A stretch of DNA of 64,000 nt from Gordius sp. MW1. Taxonomy: Eukaryota > Nematomorpha > Gordioida > Gordea > Gordiidae. Every line of letters begins with the position of its first letter. Position 1 is the first letter of the stretch. Location of the stretch: assembly GCA_964036665.1 (NCBI GenBank), contig OZ038526.1:33542001-33606000 (forward strand), read 5' to 3'. Below the pieces are notes generated by a model, which was given only the letters and a program-made list of their open reading frames with translations, was not told the origin of the DNA and ran no database searches. Both the position numbers and the translations under genes were made by a program. This document shows, in pieces, positions 43,344-54,600 of this stretch.

Positions 43344-45799
43344 CCCGACAGGCACTAATTTTTGCAAGGTTAAATTTTATAAAAAAATAAGTTTCTAGGG
43401 TCACAAGAGTATAGGAACAACAAATCAACTGAAATTTTTTTGAAAAAGAATGGCCCCGGGTAGATAGAGGGGTGTCACCTAAAAGTGACATTGGGAAGGC
43501 CAAAAATGCAACATTAAATTTTTTATTAAAATCAGCTACAATATAATTAATTATAATTTATGATAGGTCGCCCAACATTTTAAATGAAATCCGGCGTTAC
43601 AATATGAACATTTTAGGCGAGTGGCCTTCTTACAAACTTTACAACGCCTCTGAGAACAGGGTTCTTTTTGATGCTTTGTTATGTTAGATTTATATTTCGT
43701 TAAACTCGAATACACGTTTCTTTTGGGTTGAATACCATATTTTCTGAAATATGACATCACAATCGATCTTCGGAAGTTGCATAATGACTAATAATCATTG
43801 TTTGAGTTGTAAATTTGCCATGCATTTTGGCAGGCCGCATCTATTCCAAATGCTAACAAAGGAAAATACCATTTTTTACCTCTGTAAGAAATTCTTATAG
43901 ATTGTACGTTCTGATCAAATCGATCAACCCCACCCATATATTCATTGTACATTTGTACCATAAATGGGCAATCGACTTGAATTTTTGATTTTACCTTTAT
44001 TGAACCTATTTTGGATACTTTATTTATTGGATTGCTACCATGACAATTTGATAGCATGTTGACAATGCAATTGTCATTCCATTGAATCGCAACTATATTT
44101 CAAGTTACTTTTTTAACGAAATAGCCTCGGCCTTTTTTTCTAAGCACTTTCGGGTCTGCCAGAGGACATTTAATTCGATTGACCCTGACGGTTCCCGTAG
44201 CGCCGATGTTTTTTTTTGAAAGAGCATTCAATAATTTTGTGCTTGTGAAGTAATTATAGAAATAAATATTATAAGGAGAATATTCATTTGGTAATTTATC
44301 CAGAAGATTCATTATGACAGCTCCCCCTAAACCGAAAGTTTTTTGCTGTGGTAAAATACATGATGAACCCTGATAAAGGTCAAAACTAATAAGGTATCCC
44401 GACCTTGTTACGGCCGTCCAGAGTTTATACCCAGAGCGCATTGGCTTTCCTTTTATAAATTGTTACGTAGTATGGCGAACGATGGTTTCATCCATTGAAA
44501 TATTTGAAGTTTTTTCATATTTAAAATTATTCCTAAATCGTTTATCTAAAAGATCAAAGAACTGTCGAACTTTGGCGAATTTGTCGACCGAGTCTAAATT
44601 TGAATTGTCGCATAGATGTAAATACTCTGTTATTTCTTTGAATCTGTTGCGGCGCATTCCATATGAAACCATTTGATTGTAAGAATCGGATTTAATTCCC
44701 AAAACATTTTAATATTTTTCGGAGTCAAACATCCAGTAAGAAGTAAGATGGCAATATAAATTTTAAGCTCCTCCTTTGTAAAGTTCAAATTTATATTGTG
44801 CTGTTTAGCGTATAGATTTGTCATTTCTACAACGAATGTCACAATTTCATCGGTAAAAATTTGTTCGAAATAATCTTCTGCGGTTGGTAAATTCATGACA
44901 TCGACGTCAGTCCTATCATCTTCTTTGCGACCACACGGGGAAAAATCCTTTTCATCATCTTGCCAATTTAAATTATCTTTAATGGATGTACCCTCTAGGT
45001 CTGAGGAACGGATGACCTCAATAGAAGACGTAAGCATTGATCTTGGTAGATGATCCAAATCAGCCTCAATTTCATCGCCACTTTCTTGGTCAGTGTCACC
45101 ATCGTTAGTTGGAGGAAATATGATAACTTGTTCCACATTTAAATTAGAATATTCTACTTCTTCTAAAAGGTCATTTAATGTTCTAAATCAAATATTTTAA
45201 AAATTTATAATAAAATTAAATTATGTTACAGACGCAAAATCAAACGTCTTTTTTGACTTTATTTTTTATTTTTGTTGTTAATAAAATTAAGGAATGAGGA
45301 CCAAGACTTAATAAAAGAAGGCTTACAAAAGTTTAATTGAGTAAAATATAGCTTAGGTACTAACAAACAACGTTAAAACGCCAAAAACTACGTAAATATC
45401 TTATTGTTCAAAAATGCCCTTCCCAATGTCACTTTTAGGTGACGTTACATTTAAAACTTAAAAATAACTATGATATATTTATAATTAATAAAATGTATTT
45501 ATAATAAAATATTATGCAAGAATCATTATTCAGGAACATGCAAAAATATATTTTGCACTCACGTTCGATTTTCCATTAAATTGAATAATTTGGAAGAGTT
45601 CAAAAAATAAAAAAATTGCGAACTTTGGAATGGTATAATTTTTAAACAATGGATTCGGAAAGGAAAGACGTTGTGTGAGCTTATTTGGCAACATCTCTTT
45701 TGTTAAATTCAATTTAAAAAATTAATTTTGAATAAATACTTTTTAAGTAATTATCAATCAAATGGGTGTAACTTAAAAGTTACATTGGTCCCTGTCGGG
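43344..45799 (-). mobile_element. piggyBac-type DNA transposon, intact ends
   Basis: TTAA at both sides (43,340-43,343 and 45,800-45,803) abuts inverted ends CCCGACAGG / CCTGTCGGG, the insertion signature of piggyBac. A second inverted pair lies inside (gtcacctaaaagtgacatt at ~43,475 and aatgtcacttttaggtgac at ~45,425), with a diverged third (gtaacttaaaagttacatt at ~45,770). It encodes a transposase on the minus strand that is broken in at least four places. Confidence 0.92.
43551..45190 (-). pseudogene. piggyBac transposase, one frameshift and three stops
   Basis: Acidic N-terminus (45,136-45,000), then KEELKIYIAILLLTGCLTPK. A frameshift near 44,700 leads into YGMRRNRFKEITEYLHLCDN and ISMDETIV (first catalytic Asp region). 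A stop at 44,463 falls just before FIKGKPMRSGYKLW. After a stop at 44,100 comes MYNEYMGGVDRFDQNVQSIR (the family's conserved last catalytic Asp block). After a stop at 43,788 comes the C-terminal cysteine-rich finger CKVCKKATRLKCSYCNAGFH. These blocks in order identify the DDE_Tnp_1_7 family. The first codons are probably in an upstream exon, because a TTTGATTTAG acceptor precedes ACATTAAATGACC at ~45,185. Non-functional as it stands. Confidence 0.88.
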
Positions 45800-46070
45800 T
45801 TAAAAAAATAATGAAAAGTAAAACTTAGATATATTAGAAATAACTCCAAATTTTCATACATACCTAAAACAAAAATATATATGTGGCATAAGGCCAGATT
45901 AAAATGTTAGCATAAAATTATCCTCAACGCGTTTAGCCAAATTTAAATGTCATGTTAGTAGTTTTATTACCTTACCCATAAAATTATCCTCCACGCGTTT
46001 ATTAATAGATTTTAGAATCACGATGATTTCGCTATTTCTTAGTTTATTGTTATCTTCGCCATCATTATGG

Positions 46071-46145
46071 GTGCGCTTATCATTATTGTTACCACTGCGC
46101 TTATCATAATTGTTACCACTTCGCTTATCATTATTATTTGTGCTC
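46071..46145. repeat. Short tandem repeat, ~30-bp unit
   Basis: About three units of gcgcttatcattattgttac / cact. The rest of 45,804-47,724 has no recognised gene. Small open frames at 46,691-46,903 and 47,057-47,263 show no known motif. Confidence 0.6.
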
Positions 46146-47724
46146 TATCGTTATTTACGCCTAATCTGATTACCTCATCCCTGATCATTATTGTTACTAC
46201 TTAAAACGAATTGTCAGTAGAGATTGATCAGTCATAATAATTTTTAAAGTTGAATAAATTTATGCGAAAGATGTAGTAGTACGAAAAATAAAACTGATTG
46301 ATATTCGCGGTAGTTCTAGAAAATAAATACGCTTAGCTAGAAAATTAATAAATATATTATTCATCCCAAACGTCAAAGAATATATTAAATTGGGGGGCAA
46401 TAAACAAAGAAGATAATTAATTAATTAATTCGTATTCTTCAAATACGAAATGGTATCGGAAATCACGAAGGGAAAAAAACGTATTCTCCAAATACGAAAA
46501 TATAGAAAATAAGACAAAGTTTGAAACGCAAACAAAAGCAACTCCAAGTAAAATCATATTATATTATTATTATTACAAATTTATAAAATATGTAATTCCA
46601 TATTTTAAGTTTTTTTCTCGATAAACATATGTATATATAATATTTCTTTTTCAATTTTCGTAAAATATTCTATTTGGCTTTGAGGATTGCGTGTTCTGGC
46701 ATACACGAAGAAAACAAAACTTCGCTTTTGAGCAGCTTTTCGTCAAAAGTCGTGCGTGGCTGTCTTTTGATCAAAAAAGGGGCAAAATTTTACGCGAAAA
46801 AACAAATAGAGATTATATAGTAGAAAAACAAACACCGGTTGTGGCTTGGTACAATAGACATAAAATAATAAAAATAAACATTTTATTAACAATTATATAC
46901 TAGAATGGAATTAAAAAGGAAAAGTTGTAACATTTTTGAAGGGGGGGGGGGCTTAGCCTTTTAATATAAAAAAGGGGAAAAAGTGGAACTCATATTAACT
47001 TAATTTAATAATCAAAATTTACATCGCTTTATTTAGGATAAATATCAAATTCATGGATGGGTATGCCATTTGGACAATTCTATAAGTTCGAGAGCATTTC
47101 GTGTAAACAAACGAAGGGGCCAAATGGCCAAAGAATGGGGCAAATAAAACTTCTTAACGATAAGCGCGGGTGGGTTATCGTTAAAATGGCCAAAATGCAA
47201 ATTTCAGCTGAAAAATACAGTGGAGGAAAGGAAGTGTTTTTTCCAATATTAATTTTATACTAAATTTATAGATATAAAATCTAGAAAAATTTAAAAATTT
47301 TCATCGCTTAGAGGGGGCTAAAGGTATATTCCGAACGTGACCGTGGGAAGAAAACCCCCTCTCATCAGGCATAGGTTGGTGAGGTTGTCTTATGAGCTTT
47401 ACGTTAAATGCTTCTTGCACCAATCTAAAGAAGCATAAAATATAATAAAAACTTAATTGCTAGCCAGAGTAATAATAGATTATAAAAGGGTAAAAAAGGT
47501 TTTTTTTTCCATTTTAATCACAATTTCATTAAACAACATACCAGTTTCCCGCCGCATAAAAAGTTATTTAGTACACCTAAATTTCACATGGTAAAAAGGA
47601 TCTGGTAAAGTTAATGCCTTCCCATTTTGATAACTGATTCAACCATAAAATTACAGAAGCTTAATATCTATGAGTGAATTCAACAATTCATTCAAATATT
47701 TTATCCACTTTATAGCATAATTTA

Positions 47725-50700
47725 CTAGAATAGAAGACAAGTTAATATTATTTGGGTGAAAATAAAAAAAGAAAGAAAGCAATATAATAAGCAAACAGAC
47801 CCTGTAAGAGAAGAAGATTCATCACAATTGCTATTGCCAGCGGTGGCGCTGTTATTTCTAAATCTAGACACCCCTCCTGGCCCACAACCACCACCATTGA
47901 ATTTGGGATGTTTTTGGGAGCACGGCTCGTAACTGGGACCCTGGTATTTGGTCTGCGGGCCTTGAGTCGGCGCCACACCTTTATTGCAAGCCCATTTACT
48001 AGCGCTTTGAACGACCCGTCTTTCCACGTGGAATATTGCGGCGGTTTTAAGATGGGGCCCGGGAGTCCAACAGTAAACTGAATCGCCTAGCTTGAGGGTG
48101 CGTCTGCCCCCCTGACCTCCTCGGTCTTGGTAAGAGTACGTACAAGTGTCTCCGTTGCTAGAGGCTGTTGGCGCTATGGTCAACTAAAAGAGAGTTATAA
48201 CATTGTTAGCCACATGGGCGTAGCCGGGGGGGGGGCAGGGAGGGGCGGTTACCCCCTTTAAATCCAAAAATTTGTTGAACTTTATTAAAAATTATGGATG
48301 AAATTTCGAAAAATAATCATTTTGGCCCTTGCTAAATCATTATTGCCCCCTTCTAATTCCAATTGGTCAGGTTTAAAGTAATAATTCGGACCTCAAGCCC
48401 TAAATAACTTCGGCTTGGTCGTAATTTTAAAAGATTAAAGTTCAAGCTTTAAACGCAATACAAATGTTTTAAATTTAATATTGCTAACTGCAGTACAAAT
48501 TTAGTTATTCGATCAAATGAGCACATTTTTATGGCTACAATTAAGTAGGTCCTCAAAAAATCCAATTGTAAGAATATCGAAAAGTTTCTTAAAATTTGAG
48601 TGACTTTGCCCAGTACAAAAGGTGTAGTGCTCAGTAACAAAAAGATAACTCATTTTTATAATAATCACCCCCCCCCCCCTTAAAATCTTTTTTATTTTAA
48701 GAAGCAAACCAACCTCGTTCCCATTTTCACAGACATGCGTTATCTTGCCTTCGAAACAATAGTCCCCAACTTCGGGTTCGATTAATCGCAGTGCTAAAGC
48801 TTTTTGGTCGATTTTTTTGCAGGCGCTCGAGTTATTTTGTGAGCAAGTTTCCGCCATGACTAGGAGTTGATTGTCGTCGGAACTTTGGTGACAAATGTCC
48901 ACTTTGTCACAAAACGCGATAATTTCTCCACCCCGTATGGCTTTGTAACGTGGCTTGAGGTCTCTGAAGTAAAACCCGACTTCTGGCTCGGATCCGTTCT
49001 CGGGCAAAAGCTGCCCTTCTACGGCTAAGATTCGAATGAGCCCAGCGAAAGGGACCTATTAAATGGGATAAAATACATCGCAAACAATGGCGTGATATAT
49101 GAAAGTCCAAATTATTTGATCAAGCTAATGCGAAATGATATAAAATTTTAGTTATGGGTCATTCTATGTCAAATCGTCAAACGACAATTTTCGACCGCCA
49201 ATTTCTTATTTTGATAATTTTATTGGTTAGAGTGTAAAAGGTCTCATATATTAAAGAAATTTCTGAAAATTTTAACCATTGGACATGCGTTATGGATGAT
49301 CAAAATGTCAAAATCACGCTCGGACGCGTTTTAATGATTTTACTATTTTTGTCATATTTTTGAATATAATGCCGTTAGCTTCTCGGATATTGATGTATTT
49401 TAATCCTAAAAAATTTCCTATCAAAAAATTTAACAAAAGACCTGAAACATTTGTGATTAAAATAGTAAAGAAACAACACATACAAGTTAAGTCTCTTTCA
49501 AATCCGATTGTGCATTTATGACAAAACATTTTATAGTTTACGCCAAATCCTATGAGAGTTACCTGAAAAACGATCATAATTCGCGCTGAGACATTAATTG
49601 CCAATTAAGAAATGTGTTTAATTTGTTGTAAAATTGAGGCTCAAAATGCAATTAAAGTTGCAAAACGCTAAGTCTATAGTTAAAAATTCTATTACAAAAC
49701 CGAGACTCCAATAAATTTTTTTTTGAATTTAATATAAAACAAAATCTAATTATATAGGCAAACCCCTAAAGTTTTGCACTGAATACTACTTTAGCTTCGA
49801 TATTTTCTAACCAATATACTTTTATTTATGTCTTATTCGTAAAAATAACGTTATAATAATAAAAATATAATATTTTAATAGTTTATATGAAAAAAGGTTT
49901 AAAATACACTTCGCATAAAAGGGCTAACCTTGTATTTATTAGCGGACGTATTGACGCTAACGACAACCCCAAAATATTTCAAAGTCGCTAATTGCCCGTC
50001 GTCAACTGAGTTTCCCAGCTGGCTAGAAGTCGGCCCAGCATCTAAGGCAACCGTGTGAGCCGTGGCTGCAGTTGTAAATGAATTGGGCGCGTCTATACGA
50101 AAAGTAACCCGGTCACCGAGGTTTATCTCTTGGTAGGATTGACCCATTGGGGGGTGACTGTAACAAGATTTTAGTAATACTACGTCATACTAGTGTTGTA
50201 AAAAGAACGACCTTTGGTGTTAGTCGACTAAACAAAAGCAGGCCAAAGGATTTTGGTCTGTTTTTTTTGGTGTCGACCTCTAGGCTCGGTCGAAATTTGA
50301 AAAACAAACCAAAGGATTTTGGTCAGTTTTTGTTAAGTCGACCGTTTTTCTTAGTTGAAGTAAAGGTCGTCTGAATTACAACACTGATACCCACATTTAA
50401 TAATACAGTCAAAACCGTTTAATTGCAAAGCCTTGGGCCTGAAAAAAATTCGCGATTAACCGATATTTCGCGATTAAACGTTGGGAATAAAAGTATAAGT
50501 ACATTATATTAAATATTCATTTCTTACGCTTCGCAATAAAACGATATTTTACATAATTACCTGGTTGATTTAAGGACTCGAAAATGTTTGTGAATATCCG
50601 ATATTGTACTATTAAGCGATTTTTCAATAAACGATGTTTTTGTTAATAAATATTATCGTTTAAAAAAAATAAAATGGCGGTTAACTTCGCGATAATCCGA

Positions 50701-51640
50701 TTTGCGATTAAGAAGTTTCGACTGTACTACGTCATACTAGTTGTAAAAAGAACGACCTTTGGTGTTAGTCGACTAAACAAAAGCAGGCCAAAGGATTTTC
50801 GTCTGTATTTTTTGGTCGACCGTTTATCTTAGTTGAGGTAAAGGTCGTCTGAACAAAACCCAGGTCTTTTTACAACACTAATACGCACATTTAATAACAA
50901 TAGATGCAAAAAAGTCAAACCTCTAAAATTGTTTAAGTAATGCTGCACCGTATTTAATATCAAAATTATACCATTAAAAGATTTTAAAAATATCGAAGGG
51001 AACCTCCTCGTGTTATAGTATGAAGCTATAAATTATGAAATGTATATGGCCAAGCTAGGTTCCATGAGAATAAAGGAATTTATTTATTTTTTTTTATCTA
51101 TATTAGTCTTGTAAAAAGGGTTGGGTTTTATTTAGTCCGCCTTTGGTTTTACTAAGAAGTAGTCGCTTTTGGTCTGTTTTTCAAATTTCGACAAAGCCTA
51201 GAGGTCGACACCAAGAAAAACAGACCAAAAAACCTTTGGACTGCTTACGTTTAGTCGATTAAAACCAAAGTTCGACCAAACAAAACCCAGCCCCGTTTTT
51301 ACAACACTACTCTATGTATATGATCATAAAGGCTTTAAAAACGTCAGAAAACTTTTCGAAAAGTATAAAGCTACAATGCATATCGAGCTTAGCTTTCTCT
51401 GTTGCATATGTATGTACAAAATTTTAGGATATTACATGTTGAGGTAATTGGTAATGGGTATGGTGTAGCAATTATCATCGGTTTGCACCAAGTCGGGTTC
51501 CTTACTGTTTGGTGAGTAATGATGCTTTTTACCAGAAGATTCACCCTTGTTCCTGATAATGTAGCCTTTGTAAGTCGTTTGACAACTTATAGGATCGAGC
51601 AACATCGGCAACCCGGAACATCGATCGAAAGGCTTTTCGT
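47725..51640 (-). CDS. CSDE1-like exons 12-15: C-terminal cold-shock domains
   Basis: Exon 12 (51,436-51,640): TYKGYIIRNKGESSG opens a domain. Exon 13 (49,929-50,157): INLGDRVTFRIDAPNSF and ATAHTVAL close it, and YFGVVVSVNTSANKYK opens another. Exon 14 (48,714-49,055): PFAGLIRILAVEG, VGFYFRDLKPRYKAIRGGE, then DYCFEGKITHVCENGNE. Exon 15 (47,725-48,183): LKLGDSVYCWTPGPHLKTAA and IFHVERR, followed by a Gly/Pro/Asn-rich tail. The last 23 residues are strongly hydrophobic (VCLLYCFLSFF...), odd for a cytosolic RNA-binding protein. The 3' end may be mis-drawn (intron read-through) or a real lineage-specific tail. Confidence 0.6.
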
Positions 51641-54600
51641 CTAAAACATAACATCCATAATTTCATATATATACTATATTTGCAAAGTCTTACATGCGTT
51701 TTAATTATCCTATGATTAAATTCCGTTAGCATTTTATATTGAAATTAAAAAAAAAATTATATAGAATTGAGCGTCGCGACACTATGTCGTAAACGATCAA
51801 TTTTTTACCTTTTAGCCCCCACAACTCGAGAAGTAGTGGTCCAAAAAGGTGCTAAAACTTTCAGAATTTAATAATATCAATAGTGTCTACATCTATCACC
51901 AAATTTTATAAAAATCTGAGGGGGTCGGCCGAAAAAAAACGTTTTTATGATTAATTTGACATTAAATAAAATTAGCCATTGAAATAATATGACAACTAGC
52001 AAGTGGTCCGGGGGGGGGGGAATTATGGGGTCTCGCTGACCCACCCCCCTCTAAAAGAACTAGAGGGACACACATGCCCTTATATTTTATAACAAAAACT
52101 ATCAATTACCCGGCCTTAGAAGATGAAATAAGATGAAATTGCCGGTGGAGAAATTTTGAATTCGGTAAGAGCTATAGGGTAGGAAGGAGGTTTTAATGTC
52201 TTGACGGCCAGACGCAATTTGGCGCCATAAATCGATCAAGGCACGTGACACGACTTCGGAGAGCGTCTGCTTCAAACTAGCTTCCCGCCTTTTTGCCGCC
52301 TTGAGGTCGGAAAAAAATGGAGGCGCCATGCCTCGCGATTGGTTCTCTTCAGAATACGAGGCGCGCGAGTGTTCCTGATTAGCGGAGCGACTCGCGATCC
52401 ATTGTTCGTACCAATCAATCACCGAACTCAGCTGATTGGGTCCACTTTCGGTTTTCGCAAATAGCTCCTCTAGGGAGAGATAAATAATTCCAAAGTCCCG
52501 ACCGGGGCTGGTAGAAGTGGGTTGTTCTAGGAGAAAACGATAAAGGGAGAAGCCCGGTGCAGGGGTTAGGGACTTTCCGCCGTCCCCGTAGCAGACGACG
52601 TAACCGACTTGTAGCAGACGACGCAATGAATCAGCTGATCGATCGGGAAGGGTGAAGTGTCCCGAATGGATGGCTCGGGTAGCGGTAAAAAAAGAAATGG
52701 CCCCGAGGTAAGTTGGAAAGGGGACGGTATCAGAACATGAGCGTCCCAATGTGACTTCAAAAGTTTCAATCATATTTCCTCCCGGTGCTAAAAATTAATA
52801 AAATTTTAATCCAATTTTATTGGTCAAGTGTAGAATGTCGTCTGGTATAATTCAACACTCCCTTGTTGGTAAGAAACAAAAAAATACTCTAGAAGAGATT
52901 TATGAAAAAAATTAGAATCAACAAATTATAAAAAAGGATAAATTAATACAGCATTCTGAGCATATCAAACATCTAATATTTTGCAAAATAACGACAAGAG
53001 ATATGAGTAAATGGTAAAATTAGTAAATAAGGTCTGATGATGTCCCTTTCTAACCTGACCAATAATATGTATAAAAGGGTCAAGAAAATGATTTTCATTT
53101 TTCATCTAAAAAACTGGTAAAACATGTAATTAACTATCTGAAAAACTTCTAAATGTAATTTTCTCGAAATTCATACGTAAAAACTTATAATGAGCGAGAA
53201 TTTAAGAAATGAGAGAGCGGAGAACATCGCATATAAAATGTAAAGAAAGATCATGCATCGCATAAATCAACATGGCCAGCATTGAAAATAGAGGTGGGAG
53301 GCAAAAATGACTTAGGGAGGGGCAAAATAAACATTTTTTGAAATTTTAGCCATGATTTTAAAATAATTTACAAATTCTTAGATTTAGGGCTGCCCCCCCC
53401 CCGCCCCCTTGGCTACGCGCCCGTGTAAATCAATTAGGCGAAAACTTCAAGAAAACCCACACAAATGCACGTATTTTAAATATCAAAATTATAAGCAACA
53501 GGTAGATATTAAAAGATTTTAGACTTTTTCGGACCAAAAATAAATGTAAACAATCGTAGTTAAATTTATAAATCAGTCATCTCTATTTTAAATTATGACG
53601 AAGAGAAATAAAATCCATACGAGGAAATGATGAGATTTTATGTTCAAATCTTAGGCTAAGCCTTTAAGTGTAATTCAACCAAAATTTCCTAAATAAGGAA
53701 CAAAGAGCCAGTTACCTTAATGATTAATATAATATCTATATACACTCTTGATCCATTTTTTTATCGAGAAAAAATGAACACAGGGATCAAAACCACTATT
53801 TTACCAAGGGTATGAAAAGTAAACATATTTACATTTAATCAATATTCCCAACAACATTTTAAGCTTTGGCAAATCATAAAGAAATTAAATTTTACAAATG
53901 TTATTATCAATTTTTTATGGCCATAAAATTAAAAATAATCGGACAGTGTTACACATGTCAATGAATCGTCACAGCTAGATGATGACCACTTGAAGTACCC
54001 AAAAGTAGGCAGTAGTGTTGCAAAAAGACCTGGGTTTTGTTGAGTCAACGTTTGGTTTAACTACCACTAACGGCCGACTAAACAAAAACAGACCGAAATT
54101 GGTCGGTGTTTGTTTATCCGGCTAACAAAAAAAGTCGACTAAATCACCGCTAGGCAAATTTATATAAATCGAGTCAATATAAAGTTTCGCCCATTAATTT
54201 AAAAGAATTTTATTATTCTTACAGCAAGATTCTTCTTGGTGAGAGGTTTTAATAATTTCCCCATGCTTTAAAGGTGCCACGTAGTATCTTTGGCCGCCTT
54301 CGCTTTGATCTAAGGTCACAATAAGGTCTCGACAACCAAAATTTCGTATGGTGTAAGCCTGGAAAATAACAAAACAAAATTTGAGATTTATATTATATTG
54401 CTTCAATCTAATGTTGTAAAAACGGCTGGGTTTTGTTTGGTCGGCCTTTGGTTTTAGTCGACTATACATAAACAGACCAAAAATTTTTTGGTCCGTTTTG
54501 GTCCGTTTTTCTTAGTCGACCTCGTCGACCAAACAAAACCTAGGTTTTTTTACAACACTACTACAATCCATATAAAATATTTCGAATAATTCTAAAAATT

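Noticed and set aside
46691..47263. Two short plus-strand frames between the piggyBac and the CSDE1-like gene
   Set aside because: No recognisable motif. Length is expected by chance, and there is no supporting promoter or splice signal.
49314..49604. Minus-strand frame within intron 13 of the CSDE1-like gene
   Set aside because: No cold-shock motif. Including it would break the phase between exons 13 and 14, which join cleanly without it.
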